In this document: positions 7,537 to 15,543 of the stretch, one piece after another
How the letters are laid out: each line of letters starts with the position of its first letter
Position numbering within the stretch: the first letter of the stretch is position 1
Source of the DNA: Gallionella sp. UBA6045
GTDB lineage: Bacteria > Pseudomonadota > Gammaproteobacteria > Burkholderiales > Gallionellaceae
Assembly: GCA_002429165.1 (NCBI GenBank)
Contig: DIYV01000162.1
Location: 1 to 28,404 of the forward strand
Reading direction: 5' to 3'
DNA: 28,404 nucleotides
Notes under the pieces: model-generated
Seen by the model: the letters and a program-made list of their open reading frames with translations, nothing else
What the model was told of the DNA's origin: nothing
Database searches by the model: none
Program-made: the position numbers and the translations under genes

Positions 7537-8442
7537 ATGCCCAACCCTACTTTCCTGCTATTTTGCAAATCCTACGCCGGAGACCTCAAGCGCATAAAGC
7601 GCATGTGGTTGACCGTGCAGCGCTTCAACCGCGACCGTATCCCCCTTTATATCAGCGTACCTGAGGCCGATCGTTTATTGTTCGAGCAAACTCTTGATAC
7701 ACCGGATGGTTTGATTTGGGTCAGTGATGAGGACATTGTTCACGCCAATCCGCGCGCTGATCTGAGATATTACCGAAACTGGGATGGACGCTTGTCACAA
7801 CAGGTTGTGAAGAGCGAATTTTGGCGCTACGCCGGCTGCGACAGCTATCTGTGTCTGGATTCGGAGAGCGAATTCATACGAGATTTCTATCGTACCGACT
7901 TTCTGGATCCGCGAGGTAATCCCTACACAGTCATGAGCCAGGCCAAAGAAATGTTGCAGATGGCAGCCAACAAGGCTATCACCAAGGTGGCGGATGATTT
8001 TCACCGTGACGGTGAAATGATGAAATCGGTATTTGGACGGGTAGGCCCCGATTATGAATTTGCCCCCACACCGGTGATTTGGTCGGCGCTAGTCTGGCGC
8101 GATCTCGATGAACGTTATTTGCAGCCGAAGGGAATAACACTGTGGGAAGCGATTCAAGAGCGACCAAGCGAGTTGCGCTGGTATGGTGAGGCGCTGTTGG
8201 AATATAAGAGCATTCCGCTATTGCCCATCGAACCGCTGTTTCGTTGCTATCACTACAACTGGCAGTGGCACACACTTCGCCGACAGGGGGAATCTACAGC
8301 AACACTTCAGCGTGAATACCTTGGCGTAATTTTCCAGTCGAACTGGCAATATGAACTGGATCATGGGGGCCAGGCACAACGCAAGTCCTGGCCATCGCGA
8401 ATGGCCAGATTCATCAGGGCACAGCTCGCCAAGTTTCGGTGA
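7537..8442 (+). CDS. DUF6492-type putative glycosyltransferase
   Basis: Soluble protein of 301 residues. The N-terminal strand FLLFCKSYAGDLKR (6-19), the central VVKSEFWRYAGCDSYLCLDSES (about 89-110) and the later RWYGEALLEY and FRCYHY motifs resemble the DUF6492 group of putative sugar transferases found in glycan loci. The family assignment is from memory of its pattern. In related proteins the block after LCL is normally a DxD metal motif (LDSDS); here it reads LDSES, so the second acidic residue is Glu. A decayed relative at 11548-12267 keeps LDSDS. No strong ribosome site precedes the ATG; AT-rich leader and hairpin lie upstream. The gene runs opposite to the acyltransferase and in the same direction as the GT25 gene 76 bases downstream. 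Confidence 0.6.
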   Translation: MPNPTFLLFCKSYAGDLKRIKRMWLTVQRFNRDRIPLYISVPEADRLLFEQTLDTPDGLIWVSDEDIVHANPRADLRYYRNWDGRLSQQVVKSEFWRYAGCDSYLCLDSESEFIRDFYRTDFLDPRGNPYTVMSQAKEMLQMAANKAITKVADDFHRDGEMMKSVFGRVGPDYEFAPTPVIWSALVWRDLDERYLQPKGITLWEAIQERPSELRWYGEALLEYKSIPLLPIEPLFRCYHYNWQWHTLRRQGESTATLQREYLGVIFQSNWQYELDHGGQAQRKSWPSRMARFIRAQLAKFR

Positions 8443-8518
8443 GATAATAATTTTGTAAATATAATTTGATTCCCTCTCAAAAGAAAATCACGATAAATAT
8501 CTTTAAATTGTATATACC

Positions 8519-9238
8519 ATGCTAAACCTTCAAACAATTGTCATTTCCTTGTTGAGATCACCGCAGCGTCGCGAAAAGGCAGCCGCTGAGCTATCCAAAA
8601 CGAACCTGAAATGGTCATTTCTAGATGCCGTCGACGGATCGAAATTGCAATCCCCTCCGCCGGAATATAAGTCGCGTAAGGTAAAGCGCCTGTTGGGGTT
8701 TGAATTGACGCCAAATGAAATCGGCTGCTTTTTATCCCACAAGCGGGCATGGCAGGAATGTTTGAAGAGTAACCAACCGACACTGGTCTTTGAAGACGAC
8801 TTCATGCTTTTGCCGCATTTTGAAAAAACCCTGCAACTGCTTTTGACGGAATTCCACGACTGGGAGCTGATAAGGTTGCAGGCTCTGGCAAAGACACAGC
8901 ACGATGTCGTCAAAACGATCGGGGATATTTCAATCGTCAAGAATCATGAAGATCCGCTTGGCGCAACGGCCTACATCGTTAAACCCGAAGCTGCCAAAAT
9001 ACTCGTCGAGCATGCAAAGGATATCTATGAACCACTGGATCATTTTCTGGAACATGAAACAAAACATGGGATCGAAATGTTGGCTGTCAAGCCTTATCCG
9101 GTTGACATTTCAAAGGCTCCGTCAACAATATCTGATCGATCTGACCGAGAATCCCTCAGGGGTATGAGAAAAAAAATGAGATCGCTTAACCGTGTTCTAG
9201 ATAGAACATTTGACAAAGACCCTTGGTTTCCAAGGTAA
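8519..9238 (+). CDS. Family 25 glycosyltransferase (LPS biosynthesis type)
   Basis: A 239-residue member of glycosyltransferase family 25, which includes Neisseria Lgt-type LPS galactosyl/glucosyl transferases. Diagnostic motifs are the N-terminal VISLLRSPQRR (8-18), LTPNEIGCFLSHKRAW (63-78), the metal-binding FEDDF (91-95) and PLDHFLEHE (172-180). The length is normal for the family. The ATG at 8519 lacks a clear Shine-Dalgarno sequence and is preceded by a very AT-rich 76-base spacer. It would transfer a hexose to an LPS or lipooligosaccharide acceptor in the cytoplasm. It converges on the GT10 gene, with no obvious terminator in the 92 bases between them. Confidence 0.88.
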   Translation: MLNLQTIVISLLRSPQRREKAAAELSKTNLKWSFLDAVDGSKLQSPPPEYKSRKVKRLLGFELTPNEIGCFLSHKRAWQECLKSNQPTLVFEDDFMLLPHFEKTLQLLLTEFHDWELIRLQALAKTQHDVVKTIGDISIVKNHEDPLGATAYIVKPEAAKILVEHAKDIYEPLDHFLEHETKHGIEMLAVKPYPVDISKAPSTISDRSDRESLRGMRKKMRSLNRVLDRTFDKDPWFPR

Positions 9239-9330
9239 CCGATCATTGCGATATCAACAAATTTGCCGATTTTACTATTGCTCGTCCTGAGCCTTACGAC
9301 CAAGTTCAAGACAGGCCTTTCAAAGGTCAT

Positions 9331-10287
9331 TTAGCTGAGTGCCTGTTGCACTATCTCTCGCACAAAATCCTTCAAGGGTTCAATAGACGGAGGTTTTAGT
9401 AATAAAGGCTGCTCTGCGAAAGCTTCTAGCTGAGTTGGTGAATTTAAAATATCCTTTAGCGGTTCAAAATCTTGCCATGTCATAGCCTCAAGATTTATGA
9501 AAGCCTTTGGATTGAAATCTGCACAGATATTGATATCGGCCCAGCTTAAGGCCAAACAACCTGCAACAAATGCCTCAGGAATTTTTTCAGTGTAGTAGCC
9601 TGGGTAGAGCCCATTTTCCGGGCAGAGATTAAAGGCAAAGTTCTTCAGGACATCAACCTTGTTAAAACCACTTTGCTGATGATAAAGAATGCTTTTGTCA
9701 AAATAAGGACCAAAGCCATCTAATGGAATGAGACTCCCAACGGCTTTAATCAAAGTGGCTCTCGGTTCACGCAAATGCGAACTGAACATAGCAACTTTAC
9801 GAGGCCTCTTTAAGAAATCTATTCCCAAAGGCTGCATCATTCTGGAGATGCTCAATAACTTGCCAAAGCGGAGATTTTGATTGCCGAGTAAACCTTCGTG
9901 GGACCAATCCAGCATTTCCATCCAATAAGGAAAACGGAAATGCCGGTCGCTCTGAACTGACAGATCAAAGGAAATGGTGTAATCAGCCGCTACGGCATCG
10001 TGTCGGATGTTCTCGGCGGTATGGAAGAGTGTCAGAGGCGGATTTGATCTGTGATTCCAGCCACCTTTAACGGCAAGCTCGAGATTCGACGCTATAGGCC
10101 GATGCGATCTGGGTAGCCAACGATAACGTTTTTTTTCTTGTCGAAAAAATGCCCCCCGAATTTGCAGATCACACCGGGCGGGCTTGACCCAAAGTATTTG
10201 ATACCCAAGATTCTCGATTATCAGGGGCAATAAGCCTTGCTTGTAATCATGCGGGGTGCCAGCAAGTGAAATTTTTATGGTTTTCAT
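9331..10287 (-). CDS. Family 10 glycosyltransferase (alpha-1,3/4-fucosyltransferase-like)
   Basis: A 318-residue protein with the C-terminal GDP-fucose-binding signature of GT10 enzymes: NFAFNLCPEN (216-225) followed by YYTEKIPEAFVAG (231-243) and DFNPKAFINLE (257-267). The canonical pattern is FxFENS...YxTEK, so NLCPEN is a slight variant. GT10 enzymes move L-fucose from GDP-fucose to GlcNAc/Glc residues. The window also encodes GDP-mannose synthesis and the tip of Gmd, so GDP-6-deoxyhexose supply is consistent, although a GDP-fucose synthase (Fcl) is not in view. The gene lies 64 bases downstream of the sulfotransferase on the same strand, so the two may form one transcript. Confidence 0.82.
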   Translation of the reverse strand: MKTIKISLAGTPHDYKQGLLPLIIENLGYQILWVKPARCDLQIRGAFFRQEKKRYRWLPRSHRPIASNLELAVKGGWNHRSNPPLTLFHTAENIRHDAVAADYTISFDLSVQSDRHFRFPYWMEMLDWSHEGLLGNQNLRFGKLLSISRMMQPLGIDFLKRPRKVAMFSSHLREPRATLIKAVGSLIPLDGFGPYFDKSILYHQQSGFNKVDVLKNFAFNLCPENGLYPGYYTEKIPEAFVAGCLALSWADINICADFNPKAFINLEAMTWQDFEPLKDILNSPTQLEAFAEQPLLLKPPSIEPLKDFVREIVQQALS

Positions 10288-10351
10288 TTAGTTGACTAAT
10301 GAAAATTCGCTCATAAGGACAATGATTCCTTTAAGCTTTAGAAAGAGCTAC

Positions 10352-10978
10352 CTATAAGCCAAGGTTTGGAAAAAAATCACCATATTCCTTGACGGCCAAC
10401 TCGATTAGCTCGGTTGGGATATTGTCTCTTTTTGCTTGGCGTTCTTTTATCTCGAAGTCTGGCAGGTTAATACCCAAGAACGCGGATATCCTGAGCAATT
10501 CCTTATCTTTTGATTCACACAGGTCTTCATAGGCAACGAAAAGCACATTCTTGGAAGCCTTCCAGCTTAGTGCATTTTCCTTGAAACGAAACTTGTCATT
10601 GGTGATCATGTAGCGGAAAACCAGCTTATTTATGGCTTCATCTATCTTTTCATACTTAAATAGTCTTCGAATTTTGATAGCCAACTTAAAAATTAATCGG
10701 TGTCTTTTAAAAACTTCCAGATGATACAGATGCCTCTTCATATCAACTCGGCCGGCATACATTGAAGAGATCACATCTGTGATATTTTTACTGTAAATAA
10801 AGATAGCCTTGTAACTAAAACCAGGCTCAATCTTGAAATGAAGATGTGTTTTAAGTATACCGCTTTCGGGTGAATTCAGGTCAGGTGATAATACAAATGG
10901 TAACCCTGTTGCCTGGGAAATGAGGTTGGTAATTAATGTGGACCCGGATCTTCCAATGCTAGCGATAACGTACCTCAT
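10352..10978 (-). CDS. Sulfotransferase-family protein
   Basis: A 208-residue protein beginning with SIGRSGSTLITNL (7-19), the 5'-phosphosulfate-binding loop typical of PAPS-dependent sulfotransferases. KTHLHF (43-48) and the segment IFIYSKNITDVISSMY (59-74) correspond to the 3'-phosphate-binding strand and helix. The usual Arg of the RxPxD motif there is replaced by Ser-Lys-Asn, so PAPS use is likely but not certain. The C-terminal half has FVAYEDL and an FLG element, as in the family. A GAAAGG site lies about 11 bases before the ATG. In this setting it probably sulfates a sugar of the surface glycan. The gene is AT-rich like its neighbours. Confidence 0.72.
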   Translation of the reverse strand: MRYVIASIGRSGSTLITNLISQATGLPFVLSPDLNSPESGILKTHLHFKIEPGFSYKAIFIYSKNITDVISSMYAGRVDMKRHLYHLEVFKRHRLIFKLAIKIRRLFKYEKIDEAINKLVFRYMITNDKFRFKENALSWKASKNVLFVAYEDLCESKDKELLRISAFLGINLPDFEIKERQAKRDNIPTELIELAVKEYGDFFPNLGL

Positions 10979-11270
10979 TTAAAATAGCGCCTTTCAATTG
11001 AATACTTGAACTGCCAAGCAAGCGGACAAGATAATAAATTTGTTTGGAATTGAATTCATCCGGCATTCCAATAAATATGCCAAACATTAATATAGTTTTT
11101 CTATCCTTGGCATTTTACAGATAATCTGCTCTGTTTCATTAAGCATCGATTACAATGATCAGAATGAGAAGGAAAAACTTTCTGGATTTTTTCGGTTCGA
11201 TGTGGATTTGCCGCCAAAGCGCTCCCACAAGCCAAAGACTGAGAACATGAATATGAACGCAGGGTTATTC
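10979..11270. other. AT-rich gap upstream of the sulfotransferase; no gene
   Basis: About 290 bases between the sulfotransferase start and the end of the IS3 remnant. A minus-strand open frame that crosses the remnant into this gap reads in a different phase from the transposase and is not a gene. A weak GGCAT...ATGCC inverted repeat is present. The sulfotransferase/GT10 promoter is expected here, but I cannot place it. Confidence 0.4.
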
Positions 11271-11442
11271 TGACCTGCCTCCAATCGTAGTGCCAGAGGC
11301 GTTTTAGTAAAGCCCAAGTTATAAATCTACAATTCCCTATTTTCTGTATCACTTGCTTCACCTGACCGACAGCGCGCTGCAAATTCTGCTGGTGTCTGGT
11401 AGTTCAATGCGCTGTGCGGCCTGTTCTCGTTGTAGTCGCAAC
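11271..11442 (-). mobile_element. IS3-family remnant: transposase C-terminus and terminal end
   Basis: Minus-strand translation just inside 11442 gives DYNENRPHSALNYQTPAEF, the C-terminal signature of IS3-family OrfB transposases (DDE integrase core tail). It then runs in frame to a TAG at 11327-11329. The sequence downstream of the stop ends with GGAGGCAGGTCA at 11271, consistent with an IS3-type terminus finishing in CA. Everything upstream of the CDYNE codons is missing: the remnant abuts a 33-base copy of the msbA start region (11443-11475). Over 80% of the element is therefore gone, and it cannot transpose by itself. Confidence 0.85.
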
Positions 11443-11475
11443 GGTAAGATTCATGGCGCGCACTTTAGCAGAAAA
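11443..11475. repeat. 33-bp copy of the msbA start region (direct repeat, copy 1)
   Basis: Identical over 33 bases to 15372-15404 and in the same orientation. The original spans the msbA start codon, with about 20 upstream bases and the first codons. Here it has no msbA reading frame after it and is joined directly to the IS3 transposase remnant, so it is a stray fragment created by rearrangement. Confidence 0.9.
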
Positions 11476-11547
11476 AGGCGGTTCAGATTCCCTTCCACGT
11501 CTCGGAAATAACTTGATGCGCTTTTGTTCACATTCAAGTACGAAGTG

Positions 11548-12267
11548 TCAAACCAGCCGTCCGAATATGCGGCGCTTGATAGTGCGAACAAGCTTGGATA
11601 ACACACTCTTCCTTTTTTGCCCGTAATCTAAATCCTTATCCCAGTTCGATTGAACACATACGCCGGGATAAAGCCGGCGCAATACTTTATCCGTTTCACC
11701 AGACTTCCTCGCGGCACGATATTGTTCCTCGTAGTGATAGCAGCGGAACAGTGTTTCAATTGGCCACAATTCTATCGAACGGTATTCAACAATGCCTCGC
11801 CATACCAGCGCATTTCCGAGGGGAAGCGCACCATCTCGTCGAGAAAACTCATGCCTTGCGGCTCGAGGAATTTCTCGGCAAGGTCTAACCAGACACGCCG
11901 GCTCCACACTACCGGCAACGGCCCGAAATCATAATGCCTTCCGGTACGACTGAAGTTATCCATGATGGTTTGGCAATCCGCATCTATATTGCGGGTGATC
12001 TTTGCATGACGATGCAATGCCCCGAACAAGTGCAGCTCCAAACTTTCATTCATCACCGTGAAGGGGATTACGGATGGCGTCAGAAAATCGCCCTTGTTAA
12101 AGTCTCGAATGAAATAGGAGTCCGAATCAAGGCAGAGATAATTTTCGCAAATTCCGAGGCGCTAGAATTCCGATTTCACGATCTACTGGGATATCACACT
12201 TGGCAAGCCGCTTGGCAAGCCGCACATCGCGATGATATGACTTAGAGAAGAGAACGATATCTTTCAT
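11548..12267 (-). pseudogene. Decayed DUF6492-type putative glycosyltransferase
   Basis: Homologous to the intact gene at 7537-8442 but broken four ways. It begins at an ATG (12265-12267) overlapping the stop of the GT4 gene as ATGA, then reads MKDIVLFSKSYHRD. About 60 codons are missing relative to the intact copy near 12185-12199. An expected Gln codon is TAG (12183-12185), and the Trp of KSEFW is TAG (12162-12164). The frame then continues with CLDSDSYFIRDF and PSEMRWYGEALL. A single-base deletion at about 11787 (TTGGAA to TTGAA) shifts it, after which EYRSIELWPIETLFRCYHY and the C-terminus follow in another frame to the stop at 11548. It was once translationally coupled to the GT4 and msbA genes upstream, so its loss probably changed the glycan. 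The DxD motif (DSD) is still readable. Confidence 0.93.
12199..12222. repeat. Two tandem 12-bp units at the pseudogene deletion point
   Basis: CTTGGCAAGCCG is repeated exactly twice with no spacer. On the minus strand it encodes RLAKRLAK. It lies next to the place where about 60 codons are missing, so it may mark slippage or the deletion junction. Confidence 0.8.
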
Positions 12268-13604
12268 CTAGTGGAACGGGAGGTACGTATGTCAGGTGCG
12301 CGCTTTGAAATCAGTTGCGCCAAAGCAATGATCTGGCGCGTAGCAGCCTCGGAGGTATACGGAGAAAGGGTTCCAGAGTCGGCCAGATCATTTTGCATCC
12401 AGCGGCCGTGCAACTCCTCAAGTGCAGCCGCTATCGAAACTGTGTCATCAGCTTTTACCGCCCAGCGTCCCAGTTCGCGTAACATTCGCTCCATTTGCGG
12501 GTTGCGCCAGACCAGCGCCAGGATCGGGCGCTGCGCCCAGAGATATTCGTACATTTTAGAAGGGATGTATTCCTCGCAGAATGGAACGGTGCCGTGTAAC
12601 AACAACAGGCAATCGGCAGCGTTCATGCGCTTGAGTACGCGATCCCTGCCGCTTTCTCCCCTATTCGGGTCGGTTTCGAGCCGGCCGAACTGTTCGATCA
12701 TTGCGGGGTGCGGGAAATCTTTTATGGCGCGCGCAGAAATGGGATCGATGCCGCCGCCGTATAGATGCAGGCGGATATGATCTGCAGCTTGCGGGTTCCT
12801 TTCCAGAAATTGGCGCAGACCCTGCAAAAAGATTTCCAGATTACGCGTTTCCGCCAATGACCCGAAGTGCGCAATGACCAGATGTTTGCCGCGCTGGTAA
12901 GGTGCACGTGTAAATTCCGGCGGATTCGAACCCGGGATCAAACAATGTCCGCGTTCGCCGAGTTCGGGATGTCGTTCTCGAGCTCGCTTCAAAGCCTCTT
13001 CCGTGAACCACCAGACCACATCGGCGTGTTTGCAAATAACACCTTCCAGCCAGGCGGAAAAGCGCAAACGCATTCTGTTTTTTGTTATCCCGGGGAAGAT
13101 CATCGGATCATGGATTTCGGCGATCCATGGCAGGCCAAATTTGCGCTTCAGCCAATAACCCGCCAAGTGTGCCGTATAGGCTCCACCTGTTGAATAAACC
13201 AGTACGGGGTTTCGCTTTCTGATAATCCGTGCAGCGGTGAAGTAAGCTGTGATTGCCCACGACCAATGCGTTTCAATGCGGATGAAAAGTTTTTCAATCA
13301 GGATAAAGGGCAGCAGCAGCAGGGAAATTAACGTCATTGCAAGCCGATAAACGAATCGTGAGGAGATGCGCTGCTTCAGGTAGTGGCGCAAATCGAAGCG
13401 TAAAGCCACCGGCCCGGCCGGCAGTACCTGATGATGCTCGATCACTTGGTCCTTTTTCCCGGTAATTGCGCTGATAACAATTGGCTCTATGCCCAGGGCG
13501 ATCAAGTGCGGAATCTTGTCCGTGATGGTCTGGCTTGCTGCGCGCCCATCCATGTTGAAGCCGTGGGAAAGGATCAGCCAGACTGATTTATCTTCGTCGC
13601 TCAT
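12264..13604 (-). CDS. Family 4-type (GT-B) glycosyltransferase
   Basis: A 446-residue GT-B protein. The N-terminal half has a membrane-associating hydrophobic stretch at about 84-108 and HLAGYWLKRKFGLPWIAEIHDP, a pattern of GT4 enzymes in which the glycosyl acceptor domain ends with a D/H-containing strand. The C-terminal half has IAHFGSLAETRN (near 250) and the donor-site segment EEYIPSKMYEYLWAQRPILAL (344-364), corresponding to the EX7E region. The ATG at 13604 follows the msbA stop by 36 bases, and its own stop overlaps the pseudogene start (ATGA). This indicates an msbA-GT4-DUF6492 operon. It likely extends an LPS or exopolysaccharide chain; the sugar is unknown. Confidence 0.85.
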   Translation of the reverse strand: MSDEDKSVWLILSHGFNMDGRAASQTITDKIPHLIALGIEPIVISAITGKKDQVIEHHQVLPAGPVALRFDLRHYLKQRISSRFVYRLAMTLISLLLLPFILIEKLFIRIETHWSWAITAYFTAARIIRKRNPVLVYSTGGAYTAHLAGYWLKRKFGLPWIAEIHDPMIFPGITKNRMRLRFSAWLEGVICKHADVVWWFTEEALKRARERHPELGERGHCLIPGSNPPEFTRAPYQRGKHLVIAHFGSLAETRNLEIFLQGLRQFLERNPQAADHIRLHLYGGGIDPISARAIKDFPHPAMIEQFGRLETDPNRGESGRDRVLKRMNAADCLLLLHGTVPFCEEYIPSKMYEYLWAQRPILALVWRNPQMERMLRELGRWAVKADDTVSIAAALEELHGRWMQNDLADSGTLSPYTSEAATRQIIALAQLISKRAPDIRTSRSTR

Positions 13605-13640
13605 TGTAGAAATAAATTCGAACAGCCAATTGGGATTGCT

Positions 13641-15383
13641 TTAATGGGCATTGGCAAACTGGATGCGGTGCAGCTGCGCATACACACCGTCCTTCGCCAG
13701 CAATTCACGATGCGTGCCGGTCTCGACGATCTCGCCCTTTTGCAGCACGACGATGCGGTCTGCCCTTTCAATGGTGGACAATCGGTGCGCGATGACCAGC
13801 GAGGTGCGGCCCTGCATCAGGGTTTCCAGCGCTGCCTGAACCTGGCGTTCCGATTCGCTGTCCAGCGCGGAAGTGGCCTCGTCGAGAATCAGGATGGGGG
13901 CATTTTTGAGAATGGCGCGCGCGATGGCGATGCGCTGGCGCTGACCTCCGGAAAGCTTAACGCCGCGTTCGCCGACCAGTGTGTTGAATCCCTCTGGCAT
14001 TTCGCGGATGAATTCCATCGCATGGGCGGCTTGTGCTGCGGCGATGATTTCCTCCTCCGGCACTGCGCGCATCTGGCCGTAGGCAATATTGGCGGCTATC
14101 GTATCGTTAAACAGAACCACCTCCTGGCTAACCAGTGCAATATTGGCGCGCAAGCTGGCCAGTGTGAGATCGGCCAGATCATGGCCGTCCAGCGTGATGC
14201 GCCCACTGCTGGGCAGGTAAAAGCGCGGAACCAGATTTGCCAGCGTGGTCTTGCCGCTGCCGGATGCCCCCACCAGCGCGACGGCCTGCCCGGCGGGAAT
14301 ATCCAGGCAGATATCGCGCAAGGCCAACCGGTCATCCTGCTGGTAGGACAGGTTAACGTGCTCGAATCCTATTCGGCCGTCGGCGCGTCCTATGGATATT
14401 TTTCCGTTATCGACTTCACCGGGAGTATCAATCAGACCAAATATGCTTTCCGATGCAGCCAACCCGCGCTGCAGAAATTCACTGACGCCGGTCAGGCGTT
14501 TGATCGGGGCGGTCAGCATCAGCATGGCCGCAATGAAAGAAAGAAATCCGCCCACGGTGGTCTCATCGCTTTGCGATTGCAACGTGGCAAGATAGACGAT
14601 GACGGCCAATGCTATGGCGGCGATCATCTGCACGAGTGGCACATTGGCTGCGGCTGCCATCGTTTGTTTCATGATATAGCGGCGAACCCAATTGGTTTTG
14701 TCGCTAAAACGTGCGCTCTCGTATTGCTGTCCGCCAAACAGCTTGACCACCTTGTGCGCGGCAACGCTTTCCTCGATCACCTGGGTAATGTCGCCCATCG
14801 CGTTTTGCGAACTGCGGCTGGCATCGCGCAGGCGCGCGTTGATGATACGCAGGATAAACGCGATGACCGGCAACATCACCAGACTGAGCAGGGTGAGCTT
14901 CCAGTTGAGATAGAACAGCCAGCCGAGCAGTCCGACGATGATGATGGAATCCCGGACCGAAACGGTCACGATGCTGGTGGCCGCTGCGGTCACCTGTGTC
15001 ACATCGAAAATCAGTTTGGAGATCAGGTTGCCGGTGGCGTGGTCATCGTAGAAACGCGTGGGTAGCGTCAGCAGTTTGTGGAACATCTTCTCGCGCAGGT
15101 CCATCACAACCTTGTTGCCAACCCAACCGATAGCATAGGTACCAATGAATGAAGCTACACCGCGCACGAAAAAAATCAGCAGAATGATCAGGGGCGCAAA
15201 CTTGATAACGGTGTTATCTTTGTGCACGAAAGTGCCGTCCAGCATGGGCTTCAGCAAGGCCGGCAGCAGCGGTTCGGTTGCCGCTGTTACCGCCATCGCG
15301 AGGATGGATATTGCAAAGGTGCGCCAATAAGGTTTGACGTAGCTGAGGAGGCGTAAATAGAGCTGGGTGCTGGTAAGATTCAT
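13641..15383 (-). CDS. msbA: Lipid A/LPS-core flippase, ABC transporter
   Basis: A 580-residue half-transporter, the standard MsbA length. An N-terminal six-helix ABC membrane domain (about 20-330) is followed by an ATPase domain with Walker A GASGSGKTTL (372-381), the ABC signature LSGGQRQR (477-484), Walker B ILILDEATSALD (497-508) and the switch His in AHRLS (H533). It acts as an inner-membrane homodimer flipping lipid A-core from the cytoplasmic to the periplasmic leaflet. The frame stays open to 15485, but I chose the ATG at 15383 because the MNLTSTQLYLRLL N-terminus then begins just before the first helix; no strong ribosome site is visible. It heads the operon with the GT4 gene and diverges from apaH. 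The start region was copied to 11443-11475. Confidence 0.95.
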   Translation of the reverse strand: MNLTSTQLYLRLLSYVKPYWRTFAISILAMAVTAATEPLLPALLKPMLDGTFVHKDNTVIKFAPLIILLIFFVRGVASFIGTYAIGWVGNKVVMDLREKMFHKLLTLPTRFYDDHATGNLISKLIFDVTQVTAAATSIVTVSVRDSIIIVGLLGWLFYLNWKLTLLSLVMLPVIAFILRIINARLRDASRSSQNAMGDITQVIEESVAAHKVVKLFGGQQYESARFSDKTNWVRRYIMKQTMAAAANVPLVQMIAAIALAVIVYLATLQSQSDETTVGGFLSFIAAMLMLTAPIKRLTGVSEFLQRGLAASESIFGLIDTPGEVDNGKISIGRADGRIGFEHVNLSYQQDDRLALRDICLDIPAGQAVALVGASGSGKTTLANLVPRFYLPSSGRITLDGHDLADLTLASLRANIALVSQEVVLFNDTIAANIAYGQMRAVPEEEIIAAAQAAHAMEFIREMPEGFNTLVGERGVKLSGGQRQRIAIARAILKNAPILILDEATSALDSESERQVQAALETLMQGRTSLVIAHRLSTIERADRIVVLQKGEIVETGTHRELLAKDGVYAQLHRIQFANAH

Positions 15384-15404
15384 GGCGCGCACTTTAGCAG
15401 AAAA
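15372..15404. repeat. 33-bp direct repeat, original copy at the msbA start
   Basis: Contains the msbA ATG (15381-15383), the first codons and about 21 upstream bases. Identical to 11443-11475, 3.93 kb away in the same orientation. Recombination between the copies would delete msbA apart from the repeat, the GT4 gene and the pseudogene. Confidence 0.9.
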
Positions 15405-15442
15405 CACCCCATCCGGCTTCTTCCGGCAGGCAACGGGGTGTT
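15403..15442. repeat. 8-bp inverted repeat between msbA and apaH
   Basis: AACACCCC (15403-15410) and GGGGTGTT (15435-15442) are exact reverse complements with a 24-base loop. Nested in the right side is GCAAC-GGGGT-GTTGC (15430-15444). It sits in the shared divergent regulatory region and could be an operator; no T-run follows. Confidence 0.5.
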
Positions 15443-15543
15443 GCGGTGCAGGAATAGCAACCGCCAAAAGATGAACGGATTTCATCGGATGTGCACATAT
15501 TTCTGATACGCTCCTTTTCAGATTAACAAGGCAGGATGACGCG

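Noticed and set aside
11101..11382. Minus-strand ORF of 93 codons over the IS3 remnant
   Set aside because: It reads the transposase fragment in a wrong phase, then runs through non-coding sequence.
12199..12222. Tandem 12-bp repeat as a possible CRISPR or satellite array
   Set aside because: Only two units with no spacers, inside a pseudogene; it is a simple duplication.
13644..15065. Long plus-strand open frame (about 473 codons) across msbA
   Set aside because: It lies wholly antisense to a clear MsbA, its product resembles no family, and long antisense frames are expected in GC-rich coding sequence.
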